Shown here one piece after another: positions 21,455 through 28,564 of a DNA stretch of 33,537 bases. The stretch's first letter is position 1; every line of letters starts with the position of its first letter. The stretch lies in assembly GCA_050730835.1 (NCBI GenBank), contig JBOHNS010000011.1:1-33537 (forward strand), read 5' to 3'. Source of the stretch: JBOHNS01 sp050730835. GTDB taxonomy: Bacteria; Patescibacteriota; Saccharimonadia; Saccharimonadales; UBA4665. Both the position numbers and the translations under genes were made by a program. The notes below the pieces were generated by a model. It was not told the DNA's origin and ran no database searches. It worked only from the letters and a program-made list of their open reading frames with translations.

Positions 21455-22582
21455 CTATTTGGTATCGGCTGTAGCCGGCGGTTCCGTGGCGTCGTTGTTT
21501 AGCGCAATCATGTCGCGCGTTTTGAGATAATCAATAATTATCACCCTGAAGCAGCCGGCGATCGGAATGGCCAGCAGCCCGCCGAATATACCGCCAAAAC
21601 TAACGCCAATGACAATCGCCAGTATCACTAGAAGCGGCGATAAATTAGTGGTGTTCGACTGAATGTGCGGCGACAGAATATAATTTTCGACATTAATATA
21701 CAAAACATAATACAGCAAAATAATCAATGCCGATAACGGCGCGTGGAACAAGGCCACGGCGGTTATCACGATAGCGCCGATGGTGTGCCCAATCAGCGGA
21801 ATCAGTCCGGCCACAAATACTACCACCATCAGCGCCAGCGGATAATTGATGTGCAGAATGAATAGCGCCGGCGTGATCAGCGCCGCGGCAATGGCCGCCA
21901 AAACTACTTGACCGTTGACATAGCCGCGCACAACGTGCGCCATATCTTCGCCCAAACGAGTGGCGTGTTTCTGGTGAGCTTTCGGGATAATCCGCGTCAC
22001 GCGCTTGGCCCAAGCCGGACCTTCGACCAGCATCATAAAAGTCAAAACCAATATCGTCAATAGCGACACCGCGCTGCGCAAAGCCTTGACAACCGTCGAC
22101 AGCAAAGAGCCGGTGGCGCCATGCAAATAGCCGCCAATATGGTGCGAAAAGTTTTGCAGCTGGCCTCGCAAATGATAATGATTAATGAAATTGCTAAAGG
22201 CGCTATTATGCGCCTGGGCGCCGGATATGTAGCTCGGCAAAACATTCAAAAAATGGTTGGTTTGATGCACCAAAGGCGGCACAATCAAAGCGATAATCCC
22301 GCCCAAAATTATGATCACCACCAAGTACGAAATAGTCGTAGCAATTAAACGGCTGTGCCGGCTGTTGCCCGGCAAATGATCGGCCAGCCGGCGCACCGGA
22401 TTATTGAGCGCGATAGCCAGCAAAAAAGCCAGAAAAATAAGCAACAAAGCGTGCTCAATGCGGCGTAAAAAAGCCACGACCAGAAACAATAATAGCGCCA
22501 CCACGACAACCCGGATAATCGTGCGATTACTAATATTTATCCAGACTTCGCTGGCGTCTTTTTTGTTGCGGAAGCTAACCAT
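21455..22582 (-). CDS. AI-2E family (PerM/UPF0118) membrane transporter
   Basis: A 375-residue polytopic protein with about eight membrane segments. It starts with IIRVVVVALLLFLVVAFLRR and a second hydrophobic helix ending in NNPVRRLADHLPG, has a long amphipathic middle (about 110-160), and then the conserved FVAGLIPLIGHTIGAIV ... NVENYILSPHIQ ... GVSFGGIFGGLLAIPIAG block of the family. Members have been linked to autoinducer-2 export, ion antiport or unknown exports, so the substrate here is open. It is the last gene of the minus-strand operon, 7 bases after the glycosyltransferase. The operon suggests a role in envelope lipid or glycan traffic. Confidence 0.88.
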   Translation of the reverse strand: MVSFRNKKDASEVWINISNRTIIRVVVVALLLFLVVAFLRRIEHALLLIFLAFLLAIALNNPVRRLADHLPGNSRHSRLIATTISYLVVIIILGGIIALIVPPLVHQTNHFLNVLPSYISGAQAHNSAFSNFINHYHLRGQLQNFSHHIGGYLHGATGSLLSTVVKALRSAVSLLTILVLTFMMLVEGPAWAKRVTRIIPKAHQKHATRLGEDMAHVVRGYVNGQVVLAAIAAALITPALFILHINYPLALMVVVFVAGLIPLIGHTIGAIVITAVALFHAPLSALIILLYYVLYINVENYILSPHIQSNTTNLSPLLVILAIVIGVSFGGIFGGLLAIPIAGCFRVIIIDYLKTRDMIALNNDATEPPATADTK

Positions 22583-22589
22583 AATGTTA

Positions 22590-23732
22590 TTATCGCACGA
22601 CAGAGCGCTTATTCAAGGCGTTTTTATAAATATCGATAATTTTCGGACCAATTAGATTGACGTCGTAAGCTTTGGCACGCTGCTTTTGCCAAGCGCTGGC
22701 TTGGCGCCGCAAGCCTGGTTCGTCCATAAAATATGCCAGCTTGGCGCTCAGCTGAGCGCTGTTTTTGGGATCGAATAATTGGTCTTCGTGGCCTTGCATC
22801 AAACCGGCGTAGCCCGGATTATTGCCGGCCAAAACCGCGCCGCGACTGGCGGCCAAGGCTTCTAATAAAACAATCCCGAAACTTTCGCCGCCGGTGCTCG
22901 GGAAAACCGCAATGTCGGCGCCGGCCAGCAATTTAGGCTTGCCTGATTCGGCGATAAAACCGCTAAATTCTACTAAATTTTTTAATTCGTGCTTAGCTAC
23001 AAAACGCTGCAATTTGGCTGCTTCCGGCCCGCGGCCGGCAATCACTAATTTAAAATTAGCGGCGCGGTGGTTTGATAATTGTAATGCCGCGTTTAGCAAA
23101 TGCTGGCAGCCCTTGCGCTTGACCAGCCGGCCCAAAAATACGATTGTTAGCGGCTGGTTTTTATCAAAAGCTGGAGTCAGGTTCTGGAATTTATGGAACT
23201 GAAAGACGTTTGGCACAACCGTGCAGCTTAAGCCAAATCTGGCCTTGGCAAACACAGCAGCCGGCTGAGAAACCGCCAAAACTTGATCAATACTAGCCAA
23301 ACTGGAACGGCAGGCTAGCGCCAACCCGCGACTAGCAGCAGCCGCCAAATGTCCGATTGGCAAGATATGAAAAGTGCCAATGATAGCCGTTTTTGAGGTG
23401 CTCGCCGCTTTGATAATTTTGCCGGCCAGCCACGGACTATAGGGCATTTGCACGTGCAACACGTCAAATTTTTCTTTAGCCAGTAAAGCTTTTATGGCGC
23501 TATTTTTGGCGGGCAGCGGAATCGACAAGCGGTTGCCGTTGAATTTAACTTTGATGTTGCGGCTTAAGCTATGCACGATGTAGTCGCGGCGCGCTGATTG
23601 CCCGCACAAATAATGCACTTCGTGGCCAAGGCCAGCCAACCACGCGCCCAAACATAAAACGTATTGCTGCACGCCGTCGCTAGAATCGATGGTATCGTCC
23701 AGCACAAAGCCGATTTTTAAAGTCTTGGGCAT
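22590..23732 (-). CDS. GT4-family glycosyltransferase (PimA/WecA-like, distal copy)
   Basis: A 380-residue GT-B fold retaining glycosyltransferase. The N-terminal half begins LKIGFVLDDTIDSSDGVQQYV with the Gly loop binding the acceptor side; the C-terminal donor domain has FLGRLVKRKGCQHLL (about 205-219) and the ExxxxxxxE motif in GESFGIVLLEALAAS. Its nearest relatives by pattern are PimA-type mannosyltransferases acting on phosphatidylinositol. It lies 9 bases downstream of another GT4 gene and shares the GNNPGYAxxMQG segment with it, so they are probably an old duplication adding successive sugars. Confidence 0.85.
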   Translation of the reverse strand: MPKTLKIGFVLDDTIDSSDGVQQYVLCLGAWLAGLGHEVHYLCGQSARRDYIVHSLSRNIKVKFNGNRLSIPLPAKNSAIKALLAKEKFDVLHVQMPYSPWLAGKIIKAASTSKTAIIGTFHILPIGHLAAAASRGLALACRSSLASIDQVLAVSQPAAVFAKARFGLSCTVVPNVFQFHKFQNLTPAFDKNQPLTIVFLGRLVKRKGCQHLLNAALQLSNHRAANFKLVIAGRGPEAAKLQRFVAKHELKNLVEFSGFIAESGKPKLLAGADIAVFPSTGGESFGIVLLEALAASRGAVLAGNNPGYAGLMQGHEDQLFDPKNSAQLSAKLAYFMDEPGLRRQASAWQKQRAKAYDVNLIGPKIIDIYKNALNKRSVVR

Positions 23733-23741
23733 TTTTTAGTT

Positions 23742-24920
23742 CTATTTGGCAAAGCGATTCGAGACTAACTCGCGCAGTTTCAGCTGCTGCGGCTTGGCGC
23801 TGGCGTCGATCGCCTGGCCGTAAACTTTTTCATAGCTATCGACAATTTTTTTATAACTGTAATTTGGCACCACCAACCTGGCCCAATTGCGCCATAAATT
23901 GCGCAGTTGCTTTTCGTGCAGCAATAAATCAATCCGCCGAGCAAATTCGGCCGTGTCGTGCGGATTAGCCAGCGACAGCGTGCCGAGACCCTGCATAACC
24001 GAAGCGTAGCCCGGATTATTGCCGGCCACCAGCGGCAGGCCGCAAGCCATGGCTTCCAGCAGTACGATGCCGAAACTCTCGCCAAAAACCGCCGGCGAAC
24101 AAAACAAATCGGCCGATCGTAGCAAACTAATTTTGCGCCGCTCGGACACGTAGCCCAAGAAATTGACGTTTTTAAGACCCAGTTGCTCGGCCATAATCTG
24201 CAGCTGCTGCAGCTGCGGTCCGTCGCCAACAATATTGAGCATCAAATTATCATATTGTTCTTGCAATCTGGAGTAAGCGCGCAGCAAATAACGCACGCCT
24301 TTGCGCTGCTCCAGCCGGCCGACGTATAAAATGGTCAGTTTGGCCGGCCGAGCATTGCTGCTCGGGCGCGGCCGGTGAAAGCGCTTTAAATCAATGCCGT
24401 TAGGAATAATATTGATCGGCCGTTCGGTTGCGCCGCGCACGTATTCGGCCGCAGCATCAGACACGGCCGTCAGCTCGTGCAAATATTTTAAGGATGATTT
24501 GGTGTAGGGCGCAACCACGCGCGTTAGCGTGCGGCTCATCATGGTTTCGGGCAATTTGGCGTGAAACGTGGCCACATTGACGCTATTGGAACGGACTAAA
24601 ATCTGATAGCTCAAAAACGGTACCCAGGGTTCATGAAAATGCAAAATGTCAAAATTTTCGCGCTCCAGCATGGCGTCGATTAAATCGCTGTCAATGCTGG
24701 CCGATAGCTGCGTGGTGGTCGCCAGCATGGAACGAAAATCCATGGCATTGCCCATAAAAATCACGCCGCGTTTATCGCATCCGGCAATATCGCGCGGCCG
24801 CGGCGTAATAATTTTTACTTGATGTCCGCGGCGAGTTAATTCGCTATGCATGGCGCGGACGTGCTCTTGCACGCCGCCGCCCCTGGCAATACTGTATGGG
24901 CAAACCAATCCAATTTTCAT
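23742..24920 (-). CDS. GT4-family glycosyltransferase, PimA-like
   Basis: A 392-residue GT-B enzyme. MKIGLVCPYSIARGGGVQEHV closely resembles the start of phosphatidylinositol alpha-mannosyltransferases (MKIGIVCPYSxxxPGGVxxHV). FHEPWVPF, NVATFHA and IPNGIDLKRF support the N-domain; LYVGRLEQRKGVRYLLRAY and ESFGIVLLEAMACGLP carry donor-binding residues. Upstream are ino1 and a hydrolase, making a phosphatidylinositol-type lipid a plausible acceptor. The donor sugar (GDP-mannose in PimA) is not shown by sequence. Confidence 0.87.
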   Translation of the reverse strand: MKIGLVCPYSIARGGGVQEHVRAMHSELTRRGHQVKIITPRPRDIAGCDKRGVIFMGNAMDFRSMLATTTQLSASIDSDLIDAMLERENFDILHFHEPWVPFLSYQILVRSNSVNVATFHAKLPETMMSRTLTRVVAPYTKSSLKYLHELTAVSDAAAEYVRGATERPINIIPNGIDLKRFHRPRPSSNARPAKLTILYVGRLEQRKGVRYLLRAYSRLQEQYDNLMLNIVGDGPQLQQLQIMAEQLGLKNVNFLGYVSERRKISLLRSADLFCSPAVFGESFGIVLLEAMACGLPLVAGNNPGYASVMQGLGTLSLANPHDTAEFARRIDLLLHEKQLRNLWRNWARLVVPNYSYKKIVDSYEKVYGQAIDASAKPQQLKLRELVSNRFAK

Positions 24921-24967
24921 AACCGGCTACATTATAACATTTATAAGCTGACTTTAAAAAGACCAGT

Positions 24968-25912
24968 TTAGCATTTTTCCAGAGCCCGGCGAACTTGCAC
25001 CGGGAACATTTTGGCAGCTTGCTCGGGCGTAGCAATCACGCTCGGGCCATGGTCGTCGGACGTCGAGCGAGCGTGATGATACTGACTAAAAATAACCCGG
25101 AAATGCTGCTCCACCAAACGCTCGTCAAAGTAGCGATCATTAACTACCGAAACGTGCCACACCGGCAAATTGACGGCCACTCGGCAATTGTCCAGACGAA
25201 ACATTTCGCGGTTAGTTTTTAGCCAAGTGCGTGTGTCGTTATTTTTCCAAAGGCTCAGTTCCATAGTCATCACTTTTTCAAAGTCTTCATTGGTCTTGCC
25301 GGCAAATTTTTGGCGGGCGTTCAGCGAATGATGATAGACGCGGCGCATAATGGCCGGATGAAAACAGACGTTTTGCAAAAACCAAGCCAGCGGCCGCGGC
25401 TGAAACAGCGCCGAGCCGTATTGATAAAAAGCCTGCCGCCGTTTACTAAACGCAAAATCATCATGATGGGCAAAGCCAACCACACTGACCAGCAAATCAA
25501 CCTTTCGGACAAGGTCCGGATAGCGCTGCAACATGCGCGTGGCCACCGGAAAACCAAGACTTAAACCAACGATTACCAAGCGTTTGCGCTTGAAGCGCCA
25601 CTTGACGAAGCTTGCCAAATAATCGGCCAGCTCGTCGATGGTTGGCTGTTTGCCGATTTTGAATAAACTTTCCATGCCGCCAAAACCCGCCAAATCAGGT
25701 ACCGTTATGACGCCGTATTGATTCAATTCCTGAATCACGCCCCACCACCGTTCGAGGCTGGAATGCTGGCCGTAAATGAACAATATTTCGCGCTGTTTGG
25801 CCTTGGCGCCGGACGAGGCCGGCGCCGGCAAGTGCAGCATGCGGCCGGATAGACCATTCATATTGAGCGGCCGGATATAATCAGCCGGATTTTTGTCGGC
25901 AGTTTGTTTCAT
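24968..25912 (-). CDS. Alpha/beta-hydrolase fold protein
   Basis: About 314 residues. ILFIYGQHSSLERWWGVI corresponds to the oxyanion-hole strand region, VPDLAGFGGM to the following loop, and GLSLG to the nucleophile elbow (VIVGLSLGFPVA). An Asp in VVNDRYFD and a His in SDDHGPSVIA are candidates for the rest of the triad. The start is uncertain: ATG 25912 is preferred, TTG 25927 is possible, and neither has a clear SD. No secretion signal is present. As the second gene of the operon it may be an acyl- or thio-esterase of lipid metabolism, but the substrate is unknown. Confidence 0.78.
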   Translation of the reverse strand: MKQTADKNPADYIRPLNMNGLSGRMLHLPAPASSGAKAKQREILFIYGQHSSLERWWGVIQELNQYGVITVPDLAGFGGMESLFKIGKQPTIDELADYLASFVKWRFKRKRLVIVGLSLGFPVATRMLQRYPDLVRKVDLLVSVVGFAHHDDFAFSKRRQAFYQYGSALFQPRPLAWFLQNVCFHPAIMRRVYHHSLNARQKFAGKTNEDFEKVMTMELSLWKNNDTRTWLKTNREMFRLDNCRVAVNLPVWHVSVVNDRYFDERLVEQHFRVIFSQYHHARSTSDDHGPSVIATPEQAAKMFPVQVRRALEKC

Positions 25913-25967
25913 GGTTTTATATGACAATATTACGCCAAAAAACAGATTACAGCAATGTCAAATTTAC

Positions 25968-27080
25968 TTAGCGGCGGCGGCGCTGGGCGAAGGCCTGGCA
26001 TTCGGCTTTGGCGTCAGCATAGGTCATTTGCCGCGGCGGCGTTTTTTGCGTCCAGGCGCTAGGACCGCCGAGCGCGCCGACGATGCCCATTTCGCGCGCC
26101 ACTTGCAAATAGCGGATAGCGTCAATCACTACGCCAGCGCTATTTTCGGAATCTTGGACTGATAATTTGATATCGACATCGACCGGCGCGTCGCCAAAAC
26201 CGCGCAGCCGCAAATTAAAATAAGCTACTTTGTTGTCGCGAAGATAGGGCAAATAGGTGCTAGGACCCGCGAACAGACTGTGTTCGGGCACCGGAATACC
26301 GCGCAGTTCGTTCTGGGCGCGGATGACGTTTTCTTTGGACTTTTTCTTGGATGCCAGTCGGCTTTGCACCATCATATTATTAAAATCGCTGTTGCCGCCA
26401 ATGTTGATTTGCTGATGAAAATCGACGGCCAAGCCGCGGTCAAAGGCCAGCTCCTGCAAGACTTGCGATAAAATACTGGCGCCAAAAGCGCTGCGCATAT
26501 CGTCGCCGACAATCGGCAATTTGGCGGCTGCAAATTTGTTTTGCCACTTGGCATTACTGGCAATAAAAACTGGTATGCAATTTAAAAAGGCGACACGGGC
26601 ATCAATCGCCGCCTGGGCATAAAATTCCGTGGCCGCCTGCGATCCAACCGGCAAATAATTGACCACAATATCGGCGCCGCTAGCACGCAAAACTTGCACC
26701 ACGTCAACCGGCTTAGCGCTCGACAGCCGAAAACCCTCCGCCGCCGGCTGCGCCAACATATAATCCGAGACACCGTCTAAAACCGGCCCCATTTGCACTT
26801 TTGGCCCAGCCGGCACGTCCGGCATGAACACCCGCGCGCAATTTGGCGGGGCAAAAACGCCGTCGCCAACCGGCCGCCCGACTTTGCGCTTGTCAACATC
26901 AAACGCCGCCACCACTTCAATATCGCTCGGCCCATAACCGCCAATATCGGCAAACATCAGCCCGGGCACTGTCACGCCATGCTTTTTATAATAAGCAAAA
27001 CCTTGATACAACGCACTAAAACAATTACCCACGCCGACGACGGCAATTTTAATTTTGCGATTGGTTGGTTTAGCGCTCAT
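25968..27080 (-). CDS. ino1: Inositol-3-phosphate synthase (myo-inositol-1-phosphate synthase)
   Basis: Converts glucose-6-phosphate to inositol phosphate using NAD+. The 370-residue protein starts with a Rossmann motif VVGVGNCFSALYQG (about 14-27). It carries the family's AAFDVDKRKVG, NYLPVGSQAATEFYAQAAI (about 136-154), FLNCIPVFIAS, GDDMRSAFGAS, and the metal/phosphate region INIGGNSDFNNM with SKKKSKENV. Length matches the archaeal/actinobacterial short class (about 360) rather than the eukaryotic ~530 form. It is the first gene of the operon, so inositol supply is likely the entry step for the glycosyltransferases after it. Confidence 0.92.
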   Translation of the reverse strand: MSAKPTNRKIKIAVVGVGNCFSALYQGFAYYKKHGVTVPGLMFADIGGYGPSDIEVVAAFDVDKRKVGRPVGDGVFAPPNCARVFMPDVPAGPKVQMGPVLDGVSDYMLAQPAAEGFRLSSAKPVDVVQVLRASGADIVVNYLPVGSQAATEFYAQAAIDARVAFLNCIPVFIASNAKWQNKFAAAKLPIVGDDMRSAFGASILSQVLQELAFDRGLAVDFHQQINIGGNSDFNNMMVQSRLASKKKSKENVIRAQNELRGIPVPEHSLFAGPSTYLPYLRDNKVAYFNLRLRGFGDAPVDVDIKLSVQDSENSAGVVIDAIRYLQVAREMGIVGALGGPSAWTQKTPPRQMTYADAKAECQAFAQRRRR

Positions 27081-27193
27081 TTAAAAAAACAGCAAAGCTT
27101 AATCTAACTTTTAAATTCTAAGTATAGCACCGCGCCCGAAAAACGGCGACCATTAAACCTGGCTTTGGCCAAATAATGCCTAAAACCAAAAAC

Positions 27194-27222
27194 TTTACAT
27201 ATTATGTTATTACTGTTAAAAT
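27194..27222 (+). promoter_or_regulatory. Promoter of the SGNH hydrolase gene
   Basis: TTTACA (27194-27199), a 17-base spacer and TAAAAT (27217-27222). A GC-rich leader follows, with AGGAG at 27257-27261 before the ATG at 27268. Confidence 0.6.
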
Positions 27223-27267
27223 AATAATTAACGTTGGCTGGCCGCGGCCTGGCGGCAGGAGCAAAAA

Positions 27268-28221
27268 ATGGAACAAGCACGCGAAATTAAGCAACCTGAA
27301 ACAGCTAAAGCTAAATCTGTAGCTAAAAAGCTGGCTGGGCTAGCCATAGCGGCCGGAGCAGTTTTGGCAGGCGCTCATCCCAACCTCGATCCAATTTACG
27401 CCACGCGCCAGCCAGTGACGATTAACGCGACCTGCCGCAAGACCTGTCAGCCCAACCAAAAACCCAACATGGTCGTTTCCTTAGGCGATTCTGTGGCTGG
27501 CGGCAACGGTTTGCCGGCAGCTGTCAACGCCGGCCCGGTCGCCAAAGCTTGCCACGATTCGCCCGAAGCTGCGGTCTACTCCACGGCCGCCAAGCTCAAC
27601 CTCAGGGCCGATCAATTAGCCTGCAGCGGCGCCTCGCTAAAACAAGGCGTGCTAAAACCGCAAGCCATTGGCAGCTTAGTGGTGCCGGCGCAACTAGCGC
27701 GTGCCCGCGGCGCTATCGCCGGCAACATAGTAACCGTATCGGTCGGCGCCGATGACGTCGCCTGGCAGCAAATGGTTGCCGACTGCCTGACCTCAGACTG
27801 CCAAACTAATAAACTTGGCCGCGAATTCGATCATAACATCGCCGCTTTTCGTCCAGCTTTTAATAACTTTTTGCATCAACTAAACAGCGATCATCCCGCC
27901 GAAGTCATCGTCAATCAATATTACCAGGCATTGCCGGCGGACGGCGGCTGCTATTCGTTTATGGGTCTCGCGTCAAATAAATTCCGCAACATCAATAACG
28001 ACGAGCATCGGCTGAACCAAGTCATAGGCTCCGTTACTAGAATTAATCACGACACGCTTGTCCAACCTAACTTTGGCGGCCACGGGCTATGTTCTGGCGA
28101 TCCGTGGCTACAAGGCTTCACCAACTCAGCCCCGCTGCACCCAAACTACATGGGTCAGCAAGAAATCGCCATCGCCGACGAGGCAGCCATCAATCCAGAA
28201 GTGCAGAGTCCCGCGACATAG
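27268..28221 (+). CDS. Exported SGNH/GDSL-family hydrolase
   Basis: A 317-residue protein with an N-terminal export signal (hydrophobic LAGLAIAAGAVLAGA at about 26-40 after a Lys-rich stretch). Block I is VVSLGDSVAGGNG with the nucleophile Ser; the block III-like segment is VSVGADDVAW (GADD replaces GxND); block V is APLHPNYMGQQ, with His as the catalytic base. Six or more cysteines (CRKTCQP, CLTSDCQ, CYSFMG, GLCSGD) suggest disulfides outside the membrane. The pattern resembles actinobacterial secreted SGNH lipases/esterases. Likely targets are acyl esters on lipids or glycans of its own envelope or of a host cell. Confidence 0.82.
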   Translation: MEQAREIKQPETAKAKSVAKKLAGLAIAAGAVLAGAHPNLDPIYATRQPVTINATCRKTCQPNQKPNMVVSLGDSVAGGNGLPAAVNAGPVAKACHDSPEAAVYSTAAKLNLRADQLACSGASLKQGVLKPQAIGSLVVPAQLARARGAIAGNIVTVSVGADDVAWQQMVADCLTSDCQTNKLGREFDHNIAAFRPAFNNFLHQLNSDHPAEVIVNQYYQALPADGGCYSFMGLASNKFRNINNDEHRLNQVIGSVTRINHDTLVQPNFGGHGLCSGDPWLQGFTNSAPLHPNYMGQQEIAIADEAAINPEVQSPAT

Positions 28222-28371
28222 CCATTGTGCCACTACCGCAAATTTGAAACCAGCCGCCAAATAGACTAGAATTAGTCTGTTGCTGGCTATATGGTAGATA
28301 GAAGATTGAAGTTGGAATCTAGCAGCTGCTACAAACTAAAAACTATCAACTAAAACCTAGAACCTAAGCAA
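28222..28371. other. Intergenic region before tRNA-Gln
   Basis: No gene is seen. It contains a hairpin AGACTA-GAAT-TAGTCT (28263-28278) without a T-run, then a low-complexity A/G- and CTAAAA-type stretch (about 28296-28370) of the same character as other spacers in the window. Confidence 0.4.
28306..28335 (+). promoter_or_regulatory. Candidate promoter of tRNA-Gln
   Basis: TTGAAG (28306-28311), an 18-base spacer and TACAAA (28330-28335), about 37 bases before the mature tRNA 5' end. Confidence 0.35.
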
Positions 28372-28446
28372 TGGGGCGTAGCCAAGCGGTAAGGCACTGG
28401 ATTTTGGTTCCAGCATGCGCAGGTTCGAATCCTGCCGCCCCAGCCA
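28372..28446 (+). tRNA. tRNA-Gln (anticodon UUG)
   Basis: The 75-base gene folds as a full cloverleaf. Acceptor TGGGGCG (28372-28378) pairs with CGCCCCA (28436-28442); discriminator is G28443; CCA is encoded (28444-28446). The anticodon stem CTGGA/TCCAG encloses loop TTTTGGT with anticodon TTG. The T arm has GGTTCGAATCC. The U1-A72 acceptor pair and UUG fit bacterial glutamine tRNA. Confidence 0.95.
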
Positions 28447-28564
28447 CAGTTTTTCGTTGTCAGGGAAGTTTATTAATTGTCACCGATCTGTCCATTTTTA
28501 AGAAATTTAGCGCCGGACGCTTGAACTACCGGCTGGTTTGGTTTTGCTTAAAACAAGTTTTAGT

